Assembly: GCF_008831285.2 (NCBI RefSeq)
Contig: NC_045150.1
Coordinates: forward strand, 1,068,001 to 1,132,000
DNA: 64,000 bases
From: Nymphaea colorata
Taxonomy: Eukaryota; Streptophyta; Magnoliopsida; Nymphaeales; Nymphaeaceae
Direction of reading: 5' to 3'
Shown here piece after piece: positions 36,301-45,103 of this stretch. The notes below the pieces were generated by a model. The model was not told the DNA's origin. It saw only the letters and a list, made by a program, of their open reading frames with translations, and did no database searches. Numbering within the stretch: the stretch's first letter is position 1; each line of letters starts with the position of its first letter. The position numbers and the translations under genes were made by a program.

Positions 36301-39300
36301 GGTATCAGAGCCAACGCGTGAGAGATCGTTGGTGTGATCGTCGTGTTTCCGCCGTTTTTTTTGCCGCTGCTGTTTCCTCCGTTTTTTTTCTCTGCCGCTG
36401 CTGCGCCGTCGCTCTCTGCTGCGCCGCCGCCGTCCAGCGCTGCCAGCTGCGCCGCCACCGTCCAGCACTGCCAGCGGCGCCGCCATCGTTCGGCGCGGTT
36501 GTTCTCTGCTGCGTTGCCGTTGTCCATCACTGCCGCTGCCCACTTCAGCGCCGCCGTCGTCCCGCGCCACTGCTGCCCATCGCCGTCGCCGTCCATCGTT
36601 CCCAGCGCCGCCCAGGAACGTCGCCGCCTGCCTTCCGTAGCCGCTGCCTCATTCCCGTCGCCTCTGCCTAGTTCTCGCCGCTGTGCCTCTTGTTGCTGTG
36701 TGCGTGTTTGTGATGGCAGACGCGATGGGGACTCAAAAAGATGCTGTTCTTGACGCGGGCAGCGCTTCCAAGACTGAGAACGTGCCGATCCAGGTCACCT
36801 CCATCCGTCTGACCAAGGACAATTACCTATCTTGGTCGGCCGCTCTCGAGATTGGGATTACTAGCCGTGGGCGTCTCTCTTACATCACTGGCGACAAACC
36901 TGCGCCCATCAAATCTGATCCTCATTGGGCAACGTGGGCGTTGGAGGACAGCCAAGTGAAGGTATGGATTATCAGCTCCGTGTCCTCCGATATCCAGCCC
37001 CTCATTCTGCGGAAGCCGACCTCTTTTGATATGTGGACTGTGCTTGCGAAGATGTATGGTCGCAAGAAGAGACATCTGCGTACCTATCAGATTAAACGCA
37101 GTATTTACTCCCTGACACAGGGTGATTTGTCTGTTGCTGCCTTCTATGCTGCCCTGAAGACCAAATGGGAGGAGCTAGATTATCATGTGACTGATGAGTG
37201 GAAGTGCGGTTCAGATCATTCCCTCTACTGGGAAAAGGAATGGATGGACCGTACGTTTTTGTTTCTGGGAGGCCTGCGGGATGAATTTGAGTCTATTCGT
37301 AGTCAGATTCTTAATGGTGATGAAATTCCGGGGATAGAGGAAGTATATGCCCGAGTTGAGTCTGAAGAACAACGTCGCCAGGTGATGCATCTTGACACCG
37401 GTCATGGCCCTTCTGCCTTTGTCAGCCGTGCCTCTGGGACTGGGCAGCGTCCTGCCCGGCATTGCACTCATTGCAACAAGTTGGGGCATTCGGTGGATTT
37501 CTGTTGGGATCTTCATCCCGAGAAGAGACTGGTCAGAGGTCGTCCTCCCTCTGGCAAGCGTAGCCCTTCTGTGTCTGATTCCAGTCAGAGCAATTCTTCT
37601 AGTGGTGCAAAGTCCAAGCTGTCCCCTGCTCAACTCAAGGAGCTACAGGCGTACATCAGCCGCCTATCTACTACCCCTGAGGAGCCCTCCACGTCTGAAG
37701 GGGCTCAGCTAGCCCAAGCCCTCGTTGCCTCGACTGATCAAGGTAACCCTTCTCTTGGTGATTGGATTGTTGATAGTGGAGCCACTCACCACATGACAGG
37801 GGACTCTGAACTCTTTCAAGAATATCAACTTTCCTCTGGCAAGCAACGCGTGTCTATGGCAGATGGGTCTTCTATCTCTGTGGCTGGGAAAGGGAGCTTG
37901 TCCCTGTTGAACAAATACCGTCTCCACAATGCCTTGCATGTTCCAAATATTCCTGTGAACCTACTCTCTGTCAGCAGTATTACTAAAGAATTAAACTGTA
38001 ATCTGATTTTCTCTGCTGATCACTGTTCTCTGCAGGACTTGGTGACGGGGAAGAAGATTGGGATTGGTTCGGTTACTGATGGGCTCTACAGATTGCCGGT
38101 ACAAGTTGCTTCAGCATTGATTTCTGCCATGAGTGGTCACTTGTCTGGTGTGAATGATAGATCTACTGTTCTGCGATGGCACGAGCGTCTTGGACATCTC
38201 CCATTTCAGTTAATAAAGAAGTTGTTTTCTCATTTGTTTGCTTCTGTTTCCATTGACTCCTTCGCTTGTGAAGTGTGTCAATTGGCTAAACATGTCAGGG
38301 CTTCGTACCCTATCTCATTGAATAAAACCACTCATCCGTTTGCCTTAGTTCATTCCGATGTTTGGGGTCCTTCTGGAGTACCCACGTGTGGTGGTTGTCA
38401 CTATTTTTTGACGCTTATTGATGATTACTCTAGATGTACGTTCGTGTACTTATTGCGAGACCGTAGTCAGGTTCCAGCAGTTGTGAAAAACTTTGTTGCC
38501 TTTGTTGAGACTCAATTCCATACAACTGTTCAAGCTTTCCGTACGGACAATGCTAGGGAATATGTCTCTCAATCCCTTGATGATTTCTTGAAAGGCAAGG
38601 GTATTGTTCATGAAACCTCTTGTAGTTATACCCCTCCTCAAAATGGTATAGCTGAACGTAAAAATCGTCACCTTTTGAATGTTACCCGGGCCATTATGTT
38701 CCAACGCCATGTCCCGAAGCGGTACTGGGGTGATGCACTTCTCACTAGTGCACACCTCATTAACCGTATGCCTACTAGGGTGTTGGATGGTCAGTCTCCT
38801 TATTCTACCCTGTGGCCCACTCAGAATCCGTGGCCTCTTACTCCTCGTGTCTTTGGGTGCAGTTGTTTTGTGCATAATCATAGCCCTACTCTCAAAAAGC
38901 TTGATCCCCGGTCTATTAAAGGAGTTTTCTTGGGGTACTCTTTCACTCAGAAGGGGTACAAATGTGTGGATCCCACTACTTCCAAAGTGTATGTTTCGAA
39001 GGATGTCACATTTCATGAACATGAGTCGTATTTTCCGGTGAATCCTCTTCAGGAGGAGTGTATTGGGCACAAAGGGGAAGAGTATTCCTCTAATCAGCTG
39101 ATTCAGTTTATGGAGTTTTTGGACTACAAAGTTAGTCCCAGTGTGATCGACACTGATTCAGTTTATGGAGTTTTTGGACTACAAAGTTAGTCCCAGTGTG
39201 ATTGACACGGTCACGGTCAGTAATGAGAAGGGCAGTTATATGGAAGGGGTCACGGTGGATGCTCAGCCCACTGTTGCCAGGGATCACTTGTTTGGCCAGG

Positions 39301-42300
39301 TTTATGTCAGAAAGGAGAAAGCTACAGTGGAAGATGTTGGTGATGAGGATAGAACCAATCCCAATCCCGTGATCTCCCTGGATGACCCAAGTCCATCGAA
39401 TGGAGAGCTCCCCATTGCTTTGCGCAAAGGCACCAGGTCATGTACTTCTCACCCTATTCAGAGATTTGTTTCTTATGCTAAGCTCAGTACAAATTACAAA
39501 TGTTTTATCACAACCTTATCCAAAGTTGTTATTCCCAGGTCGGTGGATGATGCTAAGGATGATCCCAAGTGGTTACATGCTATGACGGAGGAGATGGGTG
39601 CGTTAGCTAAGAACAAAACATGGGAAGTGGTTGATATCCCTAAAGGGACACACTTAGTTGGCTCTAAGTGGGTGTACAACGTGAAGTATAAACCTGATGG
39701 CAATGTAGATCGATATAAAGCTCGTCTGGTTGCAAAGGGGTTCAGCCAGAAGTATGGGATTGACTATCTTGAGACCTTTGCCCCTGTTGCAAAGTTGAAG
39801 ACCGTGAGGGTTATTCTTGCTCTTGCTGTGCACAGGAAGTGGCGCATGGACCAGCTTGATGTTAAAAATGCATTCTTGAACGGCCATCTGGAGGAAGAAG
39901 TCTATATGAGCATGCCTCCCGGGTATGTTCAAGAGGGAAAATGTTGTCACCTCAAGAAAGCTTTGTATGGCTTGAAGCAGTCGCCGAGAGCTTGGTTTGA
40001 GAGACTAAGGATCGTTATGAAGTCTACTGGGTACAAGCAAGGAAATGGAGATCATACCCTATTCATAAAGCAGAGAGATGGTCTGGTGAGTCTTCTCCTT
40101 GTCTACGTTGATGATATGATTGTCACTGGCAGTGATGAGGAAGAAAACAGGAAGATGAAGGAGAGATTAGCTAAAGAATTCGACCTCAAGGATCTGGGTA
40201 AACTGAGATACTTTCTGGGGATAGAGATTGCTCGATCAGAGACAGGGCTGGTTATGAATCAAAGGAAGTACACTCTTGACTTACTAAAGGAGACAGGTAA
40301 ACTTGGTTGTAGGCCCTATCTTACTCCTATGGAATCGGGGACTAAGATAAGTATCAAGACAGGCACTATTCTGGATGAGGAAGGAAAAGGGCGATATCAG
40401 AGGCTAGTAGGTAAGCTTATCTATCTTACTCTAACTCGCCCTGATATCACGTATGCGGTAAATGTGCTAAGTCAATTTATGCATGCTCCCACGGATTGTC
40501 ACTGGAAGAGTGCAGAAAGAGTATTGGGATATCTAAAGAATGACCCAGGAAAAGGACTGCTGTATACTCGACAAGACAAACTTACTATTGAGGGCTACTC
40601 AGATGCAGATTGGGCAGGTTGCACTGACACAAGGAGGTCCACTACAGGGTATTGTATCTTTCTTGGAGGTAACCTAGTTGTTTGGAGAAGCAAGAGGCAA
40701 GAAGTGTGTTCGAGGTCTAGTGCTGAGGCTGAGTACAGGGCTGTTGCAATGGGAGTTACAGAGATGCTGTGGCTGAAGATCCTTTTGACTGATATTGGTG
40801 TGGAACTGAAAGATAAAATGAAGATGTACTGTGACAACAAGTCTGCGATTAATCTTGCCAATAATCCAGTTCTACATGACATGACCAAACATGTGGAGAT
40901 TGACCGTCACTTTATCCGGGAACGCATTGACTCAAAGGAGCTGATTCTGCCATATATGAAGTCTGAAGATCAAGTTGCAGACGTCCTAACTAAAGGGCTT
41001 TGTACTTCTTCATTCGAAAAGAATGTTAGCAAGCTTGGCATGTTTGACATGTATGCCAAGCTTGAGGGGGAGTGTTAGAATATGTTGTTGTGGGAACCGG
41101 GTCCATATCTGGACCCGGTTCTAGGGGGCACGGGTACCGAGGCGGGCTCGGTACCCTAGGCGGCTTCTCCTCTCTCCCTCTATATATTGTCACTTATGTG
41201 TAAGTGTTGTATTAAGTGGAATAACATTTTCTCTCTCCTAGGGTTGCGGTTGTGCACCTAGGTTAGAGCTTCTCCGTGGTTTTTCACCTCTCTTTGAGGT
41301 TTTCCACGTATATTGTGTGTTCCTTCTCTTTCTCTCCATCTTGGTGTGTGTTTCTACAGGTTAGATTAAAAAAAAAAAAAAAACACTTCAAAAATCAAAT
41401 GGTCTGTTTTCTATCCCTAACCTAGGTGTCTGGTTTTTACCTTCTATATAAAGAGAGAGAGAGGAAGAGAGAGAGGGTTCCTGAATGCTGACTCTAGAAT
41501 ATCTAGACATTCTGAGGCATCAAATTTGGGCTGTCCGATTGTAAATTGAATGGCCTAGATCACCCTCCCTCTCCCTCTCTCTCCCCTTGAGTCTCTCTCT
41601 CTCTCCCCCCTCTTCTTGCAATGGCAGATTTGTGCTGGCTCTGCCCCTACTGCAATGGTAGTGGTGGAGCCAACAGGGTGCCCTTGCCTCTACTCTTCGT
41701 GGGTAGAGGAGGTACCTCTACTCATGCTGGGTAGAGGAAAGGGGAGGGGGCAGGAGTCGTCCCCCTTGCTGCCCGATGGTGGTGCTTATGGGACCCCCTT
41801 TCTTTTGTTCCTCACGATGGAGGAAGGGGGAGGAGGAACCCCTCCTCACCAGCAGGTGGCAGGTATGCAATTGCCAGGCTGCCGCTGGCAGGCGGTGGGG
41901 GGGAAGGGGTTCCTTCTTCTCCCTTCCTCCAACATTCTAGATGATGGAAAACAAATAAAAAAAATTATAATATTCATAGGCCATCCATATTTTTGATGGA
42001 CGGCCTGGATTTGATATCCTGAGATGTCATGGGGGAGTTGGAGTTACGGTTCAGTTTTCCTACATATATGTACTGCCGAATAGTTGTCAGATAGCTACAA
42101 TTTAAAAATTCATTGTTAAAAGAACCATAAATTATTGCTAATCATAAACCATTGCTGTATCATAAACCATCACTAATGCCAATTTAGTGACGGTCTTTTA
42201 GTAATAATTTTTTTGAATTTTTACCATCAAGCTGGTAGGATTAAATCATAGTGGCAAAAAACGTTTTTTTTGGAAAAAAACATGAAAATAACGTGTTAAA

Positions 42301-42759
42301 TTTATGATATAATACATACTAGTTTTTCATTTCTTGTATTTTTACCTAACATTTTTATTAATTCAGAGATTTTCTTGAGAACCCAAAAAAACAACCTTGC
42401 TGATAAATACCTGAAAAAAATCTTGTCGATAAAAACCCGAGAACAATAGTTGTCTCAATGTTATTAAGTTGCAATCAGTTGGCCAACTACCTGGTTTGTG
42501 TTTGCTTCTAAGATGGTGGCGGACCAGCAACTCAAATGTGACCACGAAGGCTCAGCCAGGAAACATCAACCACAAAGAAATTTTTGTGAAATTGGAACCA
42601 AGAGTTGATTATTGAAGGTTAATGTCTATGTATATAGAAGCTGGATTCGTCCCTCTCACAGCATGCACCCCGATGCATGCATTAGGGGCACACACATGAT
42701 TAAAGGCTGCCCGATGAAATGCATCGAGTGGCCTTGAGGGATCCCTCTGGGATCCAGCT

Positions 42760-42832
<73 letters not shown>

Positions 42833-44274
42833 GTATATGTATATATATATCACTTGGATTCTTCTGTTCAGATGTCTGCCTTTTGATCGATTAAATTGCT
42901 TCATACAAATCCAATGATATTGATGGATGTGGAATCTCCAGAAGTATAAGATTTAAGAAAAGATAAAACGGAAGTACTGAATTGGATTCCAAACTACCTC
43001 AAGATTAATAGTTTTGGATCATAAAATCTTATCTGAACATTGGGAAACCATTTTATTCCTACACTTGTAAATGTTTCACATCATCTATGTGGTCAGATTC
43101 TTAGATGGCCCAAATTAAAAAGGGGAAAATCTTGGAACTCTCAGATGGCCCAAATGATGGACAACTGAATCCAGAACCACATATATTAAAAGGCTACTGG
43201 AACACGAGAACTCATCAGGGACCACAGTGAGCTATTCAATTAACTTGATCAGACATATAATTAAGTTTCTAACCGTCCAAATAAAGTCAAATTGTTGCCA
43301 TCTAATTTTTTGAGAAATTTGAGTTTACATGTCAGATTATTTGGAGTACCATTCTCATATTCCTTCTTCTCATATTTCAGGAGCTTTATTGTTTGCATGC
43401 GATCTAGTTCAATCTATGATTCAAGTTATGATGTGTTAAATGTCAAAGAACCTGCAGTCATTTTTTTTTTTCTGACAGAAAACACCTGCATTTTCTTAAA
43501 CCTATGAAGATTGACATATTTACAGCTGTTGAGTTTTGTATCACCAATTGCGCCAGATTCTGATGGTTCAAAATCTACAGTAAAACCTGACAAGATAGAA
43601 AAACTAGAAAAAATACCTGCTGGGTCAGTCACACATGGAAACTGATTGACAAATACCAATTCCTCCCTTCTCCAAAGAGGGACACATACACAAACATGCA
43701 GACAATGTTTTCTCATTCCTAGTTATAGAATTGGCCTAGTGAAAAGTAATTTTTTGAGGTCATATTTCATAACAATGACCACATGGATGTGATCTTCATG
43801 TCTGAAAACCTAAGGATTGACATAAAATCAACTTTTTTCGGTGTGCAGCTTTATGATGGTTTCTGCATTGTGAGTTCACTTGGAAAATTCAAAAAATTTA
43901 GCAGGGTTCTCTTTCCTTTGAAGATTGTTCTCAACCTTTTGTTGTTGCTGAAATGCAGTTGCTTTACTTTGCACATCAACTATGGGTTTGTGTTTTTTTT
44001 TTCCTTCTTATAAATGACCAATGTGTTGAATATAGTTGTATTTCATACAAAAACTTGTGTCATTGATCTGTGGAACCACCAATAACGTTGGTGTCCCTCA
44101 AAATTCTATATTCCACTGACCTGTCTACCACTTCACTTTCAGGAAGACCTTGTGAAAATGGGTGTGATGATACGACACTACAGCAACAAAGAATTGCAAA
44201 GTTATGTACGAATCTCTGTTGGAAAGCCTGAACACACCGACATCCTTATGAAGTGTCTCCAACTCTTGACTTGA
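22431..44274 (+). CDS. HISN6: Histidinol-phosphate aminotransferase, nine exons
   Basis: Exons: 22431-22742, 23989-24072, 24256-24410, 24524-24621, 24866-24974, 25232-25389, 34984-35126, 35220-35360, 44143-44274. All introns are GT-AG, the phases fit, and the product is 443 residues (stop TGA 44272-44274). It is a PLP-dependent fold-type I enzyme that transaminates imidazole-acetol phosphate with glutamate to histidinol phosphate, in plastid histidine biosynthesis. Residues 1-80 are Ser/Ala/Arg-rich, as in a chloroplast transit peptide. Hallmarks: [10 protein letters not shown] (120-129), CGADE (173-177), SPNNPDG (246-252), DEAYVEF (273-279; Asp273 pairs with the PLP nitrogen), TFSKRAG with Lys303 as Schiff-base lysine, LRVGYG with Arg311, and YVRISVG with Arg423. 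Introns 6 and 8 are 9.6 and 8.8 kb and full of transposons. The length is close to plant homologues and no disabling change is seen, so the gene looks functional. Confidence 0.95.
23357..23501. repeat. About 73-bp tandem duplication in HISN6 intron 1
   Basis: Two copies (23357-23430 and 23431-23501) share AATCTTCTTTCT, ATGAGAAAAAAC, TGTCTTCGAAC, TGGAAAAGATGCCTAAT and GGCGAGTGACC with a few differences. Confidence 0.88.
25160..25231 (+). repeat. (CT)n-C25-(CT)n tract forming the intron 5 polypyrimidine tract
   Basis: A CT-rich array, then 25 consecutive C (25184-25208), then (CT)n and TATGCAG at the acceptor 25230-25231 of HISN6 exon 6. The splice-site polypyrimidine tract is thus a hypervariable homopolymer/microsatellite. 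Confidence 0.9.
25700..26712. other. HISN6 intron 6, left part before the first hAT element
   Basis: Contains a (GT)n/(TA) stretch near 25720-25750 and pyrimidine-rich sequence at 26390-26600. No coding sequence and no clear element ends were recognised. Confidence 0.4.
26721..30235 (-). mobile_element. hAT transposon 1 in HISN6 intron 6
   Basis: The 3515-bp element begins CTATGTCACATAAGTAC and its other end, reverse-complemented, reads CTATGTAACACGGGTACC. It is flanked by a perfect 8-bp target duplication GACTAAAC (26713-26720 and 30236-30243). Both ends carry subterminal GGTACGG/CCGGTAC-type repeats. The transposase lies on the minus strand, antisense to HISN6. An (AC)n tract is at about 26820-26853. 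The intact target duplication says the copy has not been rearranged at its ends. Confidence 0.92.
27230..29224 (-). pseudogene. BED-finger / DUF659 hAT transposase (element 1), broken
   Basis: Starts at 29224 with a Ser/Ala-rich leader, then PLWYYVNEL and a BED zinc finger [20 protein letters not shown] (Cys-Cys-His pattern). DUF659 follows: [24 protein letters not shown] (28700-28600), then [14 protein letters not shown] and [18 protein letters not shown] (28380-28240). A hAT C-terminal dimerisation region with [19 protein letters not shown] and [15 protein letters not shown] is at about 27360-27240. The domain order is that of plant hAT transposases of 650-700 residues. Frameshifts, including a T-run near 28550, split it into several frames, so it is not expected to make a full enzyme. 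Confidence 0.85.
30350..30389. repeat. (TA)n microsatellite
   Basis: About 38 bp of uninterrupted TA just right of hAT element 1. Confidence 0.9.
30552..31533. mobile_element. 982-bp TIR element with ATCGTACGAT-rich right end
   Basis: It begins CAATGTTATCACTGGCG and ends GATAACATTG, a perfect 10-bp terminal inverted repeat. The flanks TTATGAAC (30544-30551) and CTATGAAC (31534-31541) form an 8-bp duplication with one mismatch, which fits a hAT-type insertion. The left end has GTATCG motifs. The right 150 bp is packed with CGTATCGTACGATACG palindromes, likely binding sites for a transposase. The inside holds a 111-codon minus-strand frame (30982-31317). It is probably non-autonomous. Confidence 0.75.
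30982..31317 (-). pseudogene. Acidic-tail open frame, possible transposase C-terminus
   Basis: 111 codons within the 982-bp element. The N-terminal half is basic/hydrophobic with Trp residues ([18 protein letters not shown]) and the end is strongly acidic ([14 protein letters not shown]). Plant hAT transposases often have such acidic tails, and the preceding part might be the end of one. No catalytic domain is present, so this is a weak inference. Confidence 0.35.
32416..34767 (-). mobile_element. hAT transposon 2 in HISN6 intron 6
   Basis: The 2352-bp element begins CTATGTCACATGGGTGCGG. Its other end, reverse-complemented, reads CTACGACACACGGATACG. It is flanked by a perfect 8-bp target duplication GTATTAAA (32408-32415 and 34768-34775). 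The TIR start and transposase resemble element 1 (26721-30235), in the same orientation. It is shorter because the BED-finger end of the transposase is missing. Confidence 0.92.
32885..34384 (-). pseudogene. hAT transposase (element 2), N-terminal truncated
   Basis: The longest frame, 34384-33563 (273 codons), carries [66 protein letters not shown] and [18 protein letters not shown], i.e. DUF659 plus the start of the hAT catalytic core. Shifted frames continue at 33559-33220, and a dimerisation region with [18 protein letters not shown] and [16 protein letters not shown] is at about 33010-32885. No BED finger is visible between 34384 and the element end. It is roughly half identical to element 1 at the protein level by eye: same family, different subfamily copy. 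Confidence 0.85.
35757..35774. repeat. Short (TA)n run in HISN6 intron 8
   Basis: TA dinucleotides directly left of the MITE-like end at 35773. Confidence 0.8.
36014..36299 (+). repeat. 5' LTR of the young copia element
   Basis: TGTTAGAATATG...GTTTCTACA, with promoter-like TATATAT at about 36121-36127. Confidence 0.96.
36300..36312 (+). other. Primer-binding site (initiator tRNA-Met) of the young copia element
   Basis: TGGTATCAGAGCC directly follows the 5' LTR, the usual plant copia primer site. Confidence 0.95.
36713..39190 (+). CDS. Copia polyprotein, gag-protease-integrase part
   Basis: The likely start is the ATG at 36713 ([10 protein letters not shown]); an earlier in-frame ATG at 36683 lies in the GC-rich leader. 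The gag (UBN2-type) region covers about 36780-37400. A zinc knuckle [14 protein letters not shown] is at 37463-37505. The protease active site [11 protein letters not shown] is at about 37763-37795, GAG-pre-integrase with WHERLGH near 38180, and CEVCQLAKH near 38270. The integrase core carries HSDVWGP (first Asp), [11 protein letters not shown] (second Asp) and [12 protein letters not shown] (catalytic Glu). The frame runs through the first copy of the 55-bp duplication and stops at 39190 in the second. Up to that point no other lesion is seen. Confidence 0.93.
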   Translation: MADAMGTQKDAVLDAGSASKTENVPIQVTSIRLTKDNYLSWSAALEIGITSRGRLSYITGDKPAPIKSDPHWATWALEDSQVKVWIISSVSSDIQPLILRKPTSFDMWTVLAKMYGRKKRHLRTYQIKRSIYSLTQGDLSVAAFYAALKTKWEELDYHVTDEWKCGSDHSLYWEKEWMDRTFLFLGGLRDEFESIRSQILNGDEIPGIEEVYARVESEEQRRQVMHLDTGHGPSAFVSRASGTGQRPARHCTHCNKLGHSVDFCWDLHPEKRLVRGRPPSGKRSPSVSDSSQSNSSSGAKSKLSPAQLKELQAYISRLSTTPEEPSTSEGAQLAQALVASTDQGNPSLGDWIVDSGATHHMTGDSELFQEYQLSSGKQRVSMADGSSISVAGKGSLSLLNKYRLHNALHVPNIPVNLLSVSSITKELNCNLIFSADHCSLQDLVTGKKIGIGSVTDGLYRLPVQVASALISAMSGHLSGVNDRSTVLRWHERLGHLPFQLIKKLFSHLFASVSIDSFACEVCQLAKHVRASYPISLNKTTHPFALVHSDVWGPSGVPTCGGCHYFLTLIDDYSRCTFVYLLRDRSQVPAVVKNFVAFVETQFHTTVQAFRTDNAREYVSQSLDDFLKGKGIVHETSCSYTPPQNGIAERKNRHLLNVTRAIMFQRHVPKRYWGDALLTSAHLINRMPTRVLDGQSPYSTLWPTQNPWPLTPRVFGCSCFVHNHSPTLKKLDPRSIKGVFLGYSFTQKGYKCVDPTTSKVYVSKDVTFHEHESYFPVNPLQEECIGHKGEEYSSNQLIQFMEFLDYKVSPSVIDTDSVYGVFGLQS
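39100..39209 (+). repeat. 55-bp tandem duplication that frameshifts copia pol
   Basis: Units 39100-39154 and 39155-39209 both start GATTCAGTTTATGGAG and end near GTGAT(C/T)GACAC; they differ at about two positions. Fifty-five is not a multiple of three, so the duplication moves the reading frame and produces the stop at 39188-39190. Confidence 0.93.
39165..41078 (+). pseudogene. Copia polyprotein, RT-RNase H part (out of frame with gag-IN)
   Basis: 637 open codons. The RT begins with [20 protein letters not shown] (about 39617), then [22 protein letters not shown] and the catalytic YVDD box at 40103-40114. RNase H has YSDADWAGC (about 40597), [10 protein letters not shown] and [11 protein letters not shown], and the frame ends at 41078, 6 bp into the 3' LTR. 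The domains look intact. They are separated from the upstream frame by the 55-bp duplication, so this copy would not be translated as one polyprotein without recoding; it is called a pseudogene for that reason. Confidence 0.92.
41062..41072 (+). other. Polypurine tract of the young copia element
   Basis: TTGAGGGGGAG directly precedes the 3' LTR. Confidence 0.85.
41073..41358 (+). repeat. 3' LTR of the young copia element
   Basis: 286 bp, one substitution relative to the 5' LTR. Followed by the GGTTA target duplication. Confidence 0.96.
41512..42023. mobile_element. TIR element / MITE with CT- and G-rich core in intron 8
   Basis: The left end CTGAGGCATCAAATTTGGG, then CTGTCC...GAATGGCC, is inverted at the right end (reverse complement CTCAGGATATCAAATCCAGG, then CCGTCC...ATGGCC). 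The core is unusually G/C-rich with (CT)n and GGGG-rich blocks, giving a spurious 126-codon frame at 41616-41996. Target duplication is not certain. Confidence 0.55.
42757..42851. repeat. (CT)n-(TA)n compound microsatellite
   Basis: A CTCTCT run followed by TATATA with GTATATATATATG interruptions, in HISN6 intron 8. Confidence 0.9.
42852..44117. other. Right part of HISN6 intron 8
   Basis: AT-rich sequence without a recognised exon or element. The small frames at 43292-43507 and 43426-43716 have no known domain. Confidence 0.45.
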
Positions 44275-44334
44275 CTGTAGTATGTGCCTTTTGGAGCAGA
44301 ATGTAGATGCAGTTTCCTGCTGATATGTTGGGAT

Positions 44335-44340
44335 AATAAA
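44335..44340 (+). terminator. Putative HISN6 polyadenylation signal
   Basis: AATAAA 61 bp after the stop codon. The same hexamer occurs in the duplicated unit at about 45296-45301. Confidence 0.55.
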
Positions 44341-44616
44341 AGGTTAAAAGTTTAGTTGCTGTATGCATGTGGCAGCTAGAGAAATGGTTGGTCACTGTCC
44401 CCAATCTGTTAGCACATTTGGTTTGTATAAGATTTATCATTGCCAATCTTCTGATGAATTATCTTGAGGATACTTCTGGCACACTTGACGATGTTTCCAT
44501 TCAAAGTGTTCCAGGGCTAACTTAAGTTGGCATCTCAAGGTACGTGTCCGTAAGATATTATTAAGCATCAAAGGTTTCAGAATGAGATATCTGAATTATA
44601 ACGTTCGCATAATTTA

Positions 44617-44784
44617 TATGCATTGCCCATAAGAGATACCAATAACGTATAGTAAGGCCAAAAAGTATGGTACGTCAATTAATATTCATGATCACGAGGA
44701 TATGCATTGCCCATAAGAGATACCAATAACGTATAGTAAGGCCAAAAAGTATGGTACGTCAATTAATATTCATGATCACGAGGA
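44617..44784. repeat. 84-bp perfect tandem repeat in unit 1 only
   Basis: A unit starting TATGCATTGCCCATAAGAG occurs at 44617-44700 and 44701-44784. Unit 2 has a single copy (from about 45578). Confidence 0.93.
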
Positions 44785-45103
44785 TGTTTCACGAGCGGTT
44801 GATGGTGATGACATACAATATGTTGTAGAATAAGTTGGTGGCACCCTTGTTTGCAAAATTCGAAGTTTCCAGAATCGGGTTTTCTGATACTCATTCTCAT
44901 AAAGTGCTGTGCTTCCATATTGTCTGAGGTACCAATGACAGCTAGTGAATCCAGAAAGCTCTGGGTGTCTTCAACTTCAGGAACGTTTGATAAAGCCCCT
45001 TGAGCGTATAGTACTTGCATACTTAATATAGATTTCTTGAGATGTCATTGTTACTTTTGTCTGTACCTGTTTTTTCTTGACCTGTCTATCACTTCACTTT
45101 CAG

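Larger units (their letters stand above)
36014..41358 (+). mobile_element. Young Ty1/copia retrotransposon in HISN6 intron 8
   Basis: The 5345-bp element has 286-bp LTRs that differ at a single base (36071 region, GGGGGCGCGG versus GGGGGCACGG). The 5-bp target duplication GGTTA is perfect (36009-36013 and 41359-41363). A tRNA-iMet primer site TGGTATCAGAGCC (36300-36312) and polypurine tract TTGAGGGGGAG (about 41062-41072) are present. The domains run gag, protease, integrase, RT, RNase H, the copia order, sense to HISN6. The only obvious lesion is a 55-bp tandem duplication at 39100-39209 that splits the polyprotein frame. The insertion must be recent. Confidence 0.96.
35773..41422. mobile_element. 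MITE-like repeat split by the copia insertion
   Basis: The left arm starts GGTCAGGGATAAAAACCTG, then ACCCATTGATTTTT. The right arm (41385-41422), reverse-complemented, reads GGTTAGGGATAGAAAACAG, then ACCATTTGATTTTT. The two inverted arms lie on either side of the copia element. Without the copia (36014-41358) and one GGTTA duplication the repeat is about 300 bp. This indicates an older small DNA element used as a copia target. Confidence 0.55.

Noticed and set aside
36225-36700. Ala/Pro/Ser-rich frames in both strands of the copia leader
   Set aside because: Produced by GCC/GCG trinucleotide-rich leader sequence between primer site and gag start; low complexity without motif.
41616-41996. 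126-codon plus-strand frame
   Set aside because: Falls inside the G/C-rich core of a TIR element, with low-complexity composition and no domain.
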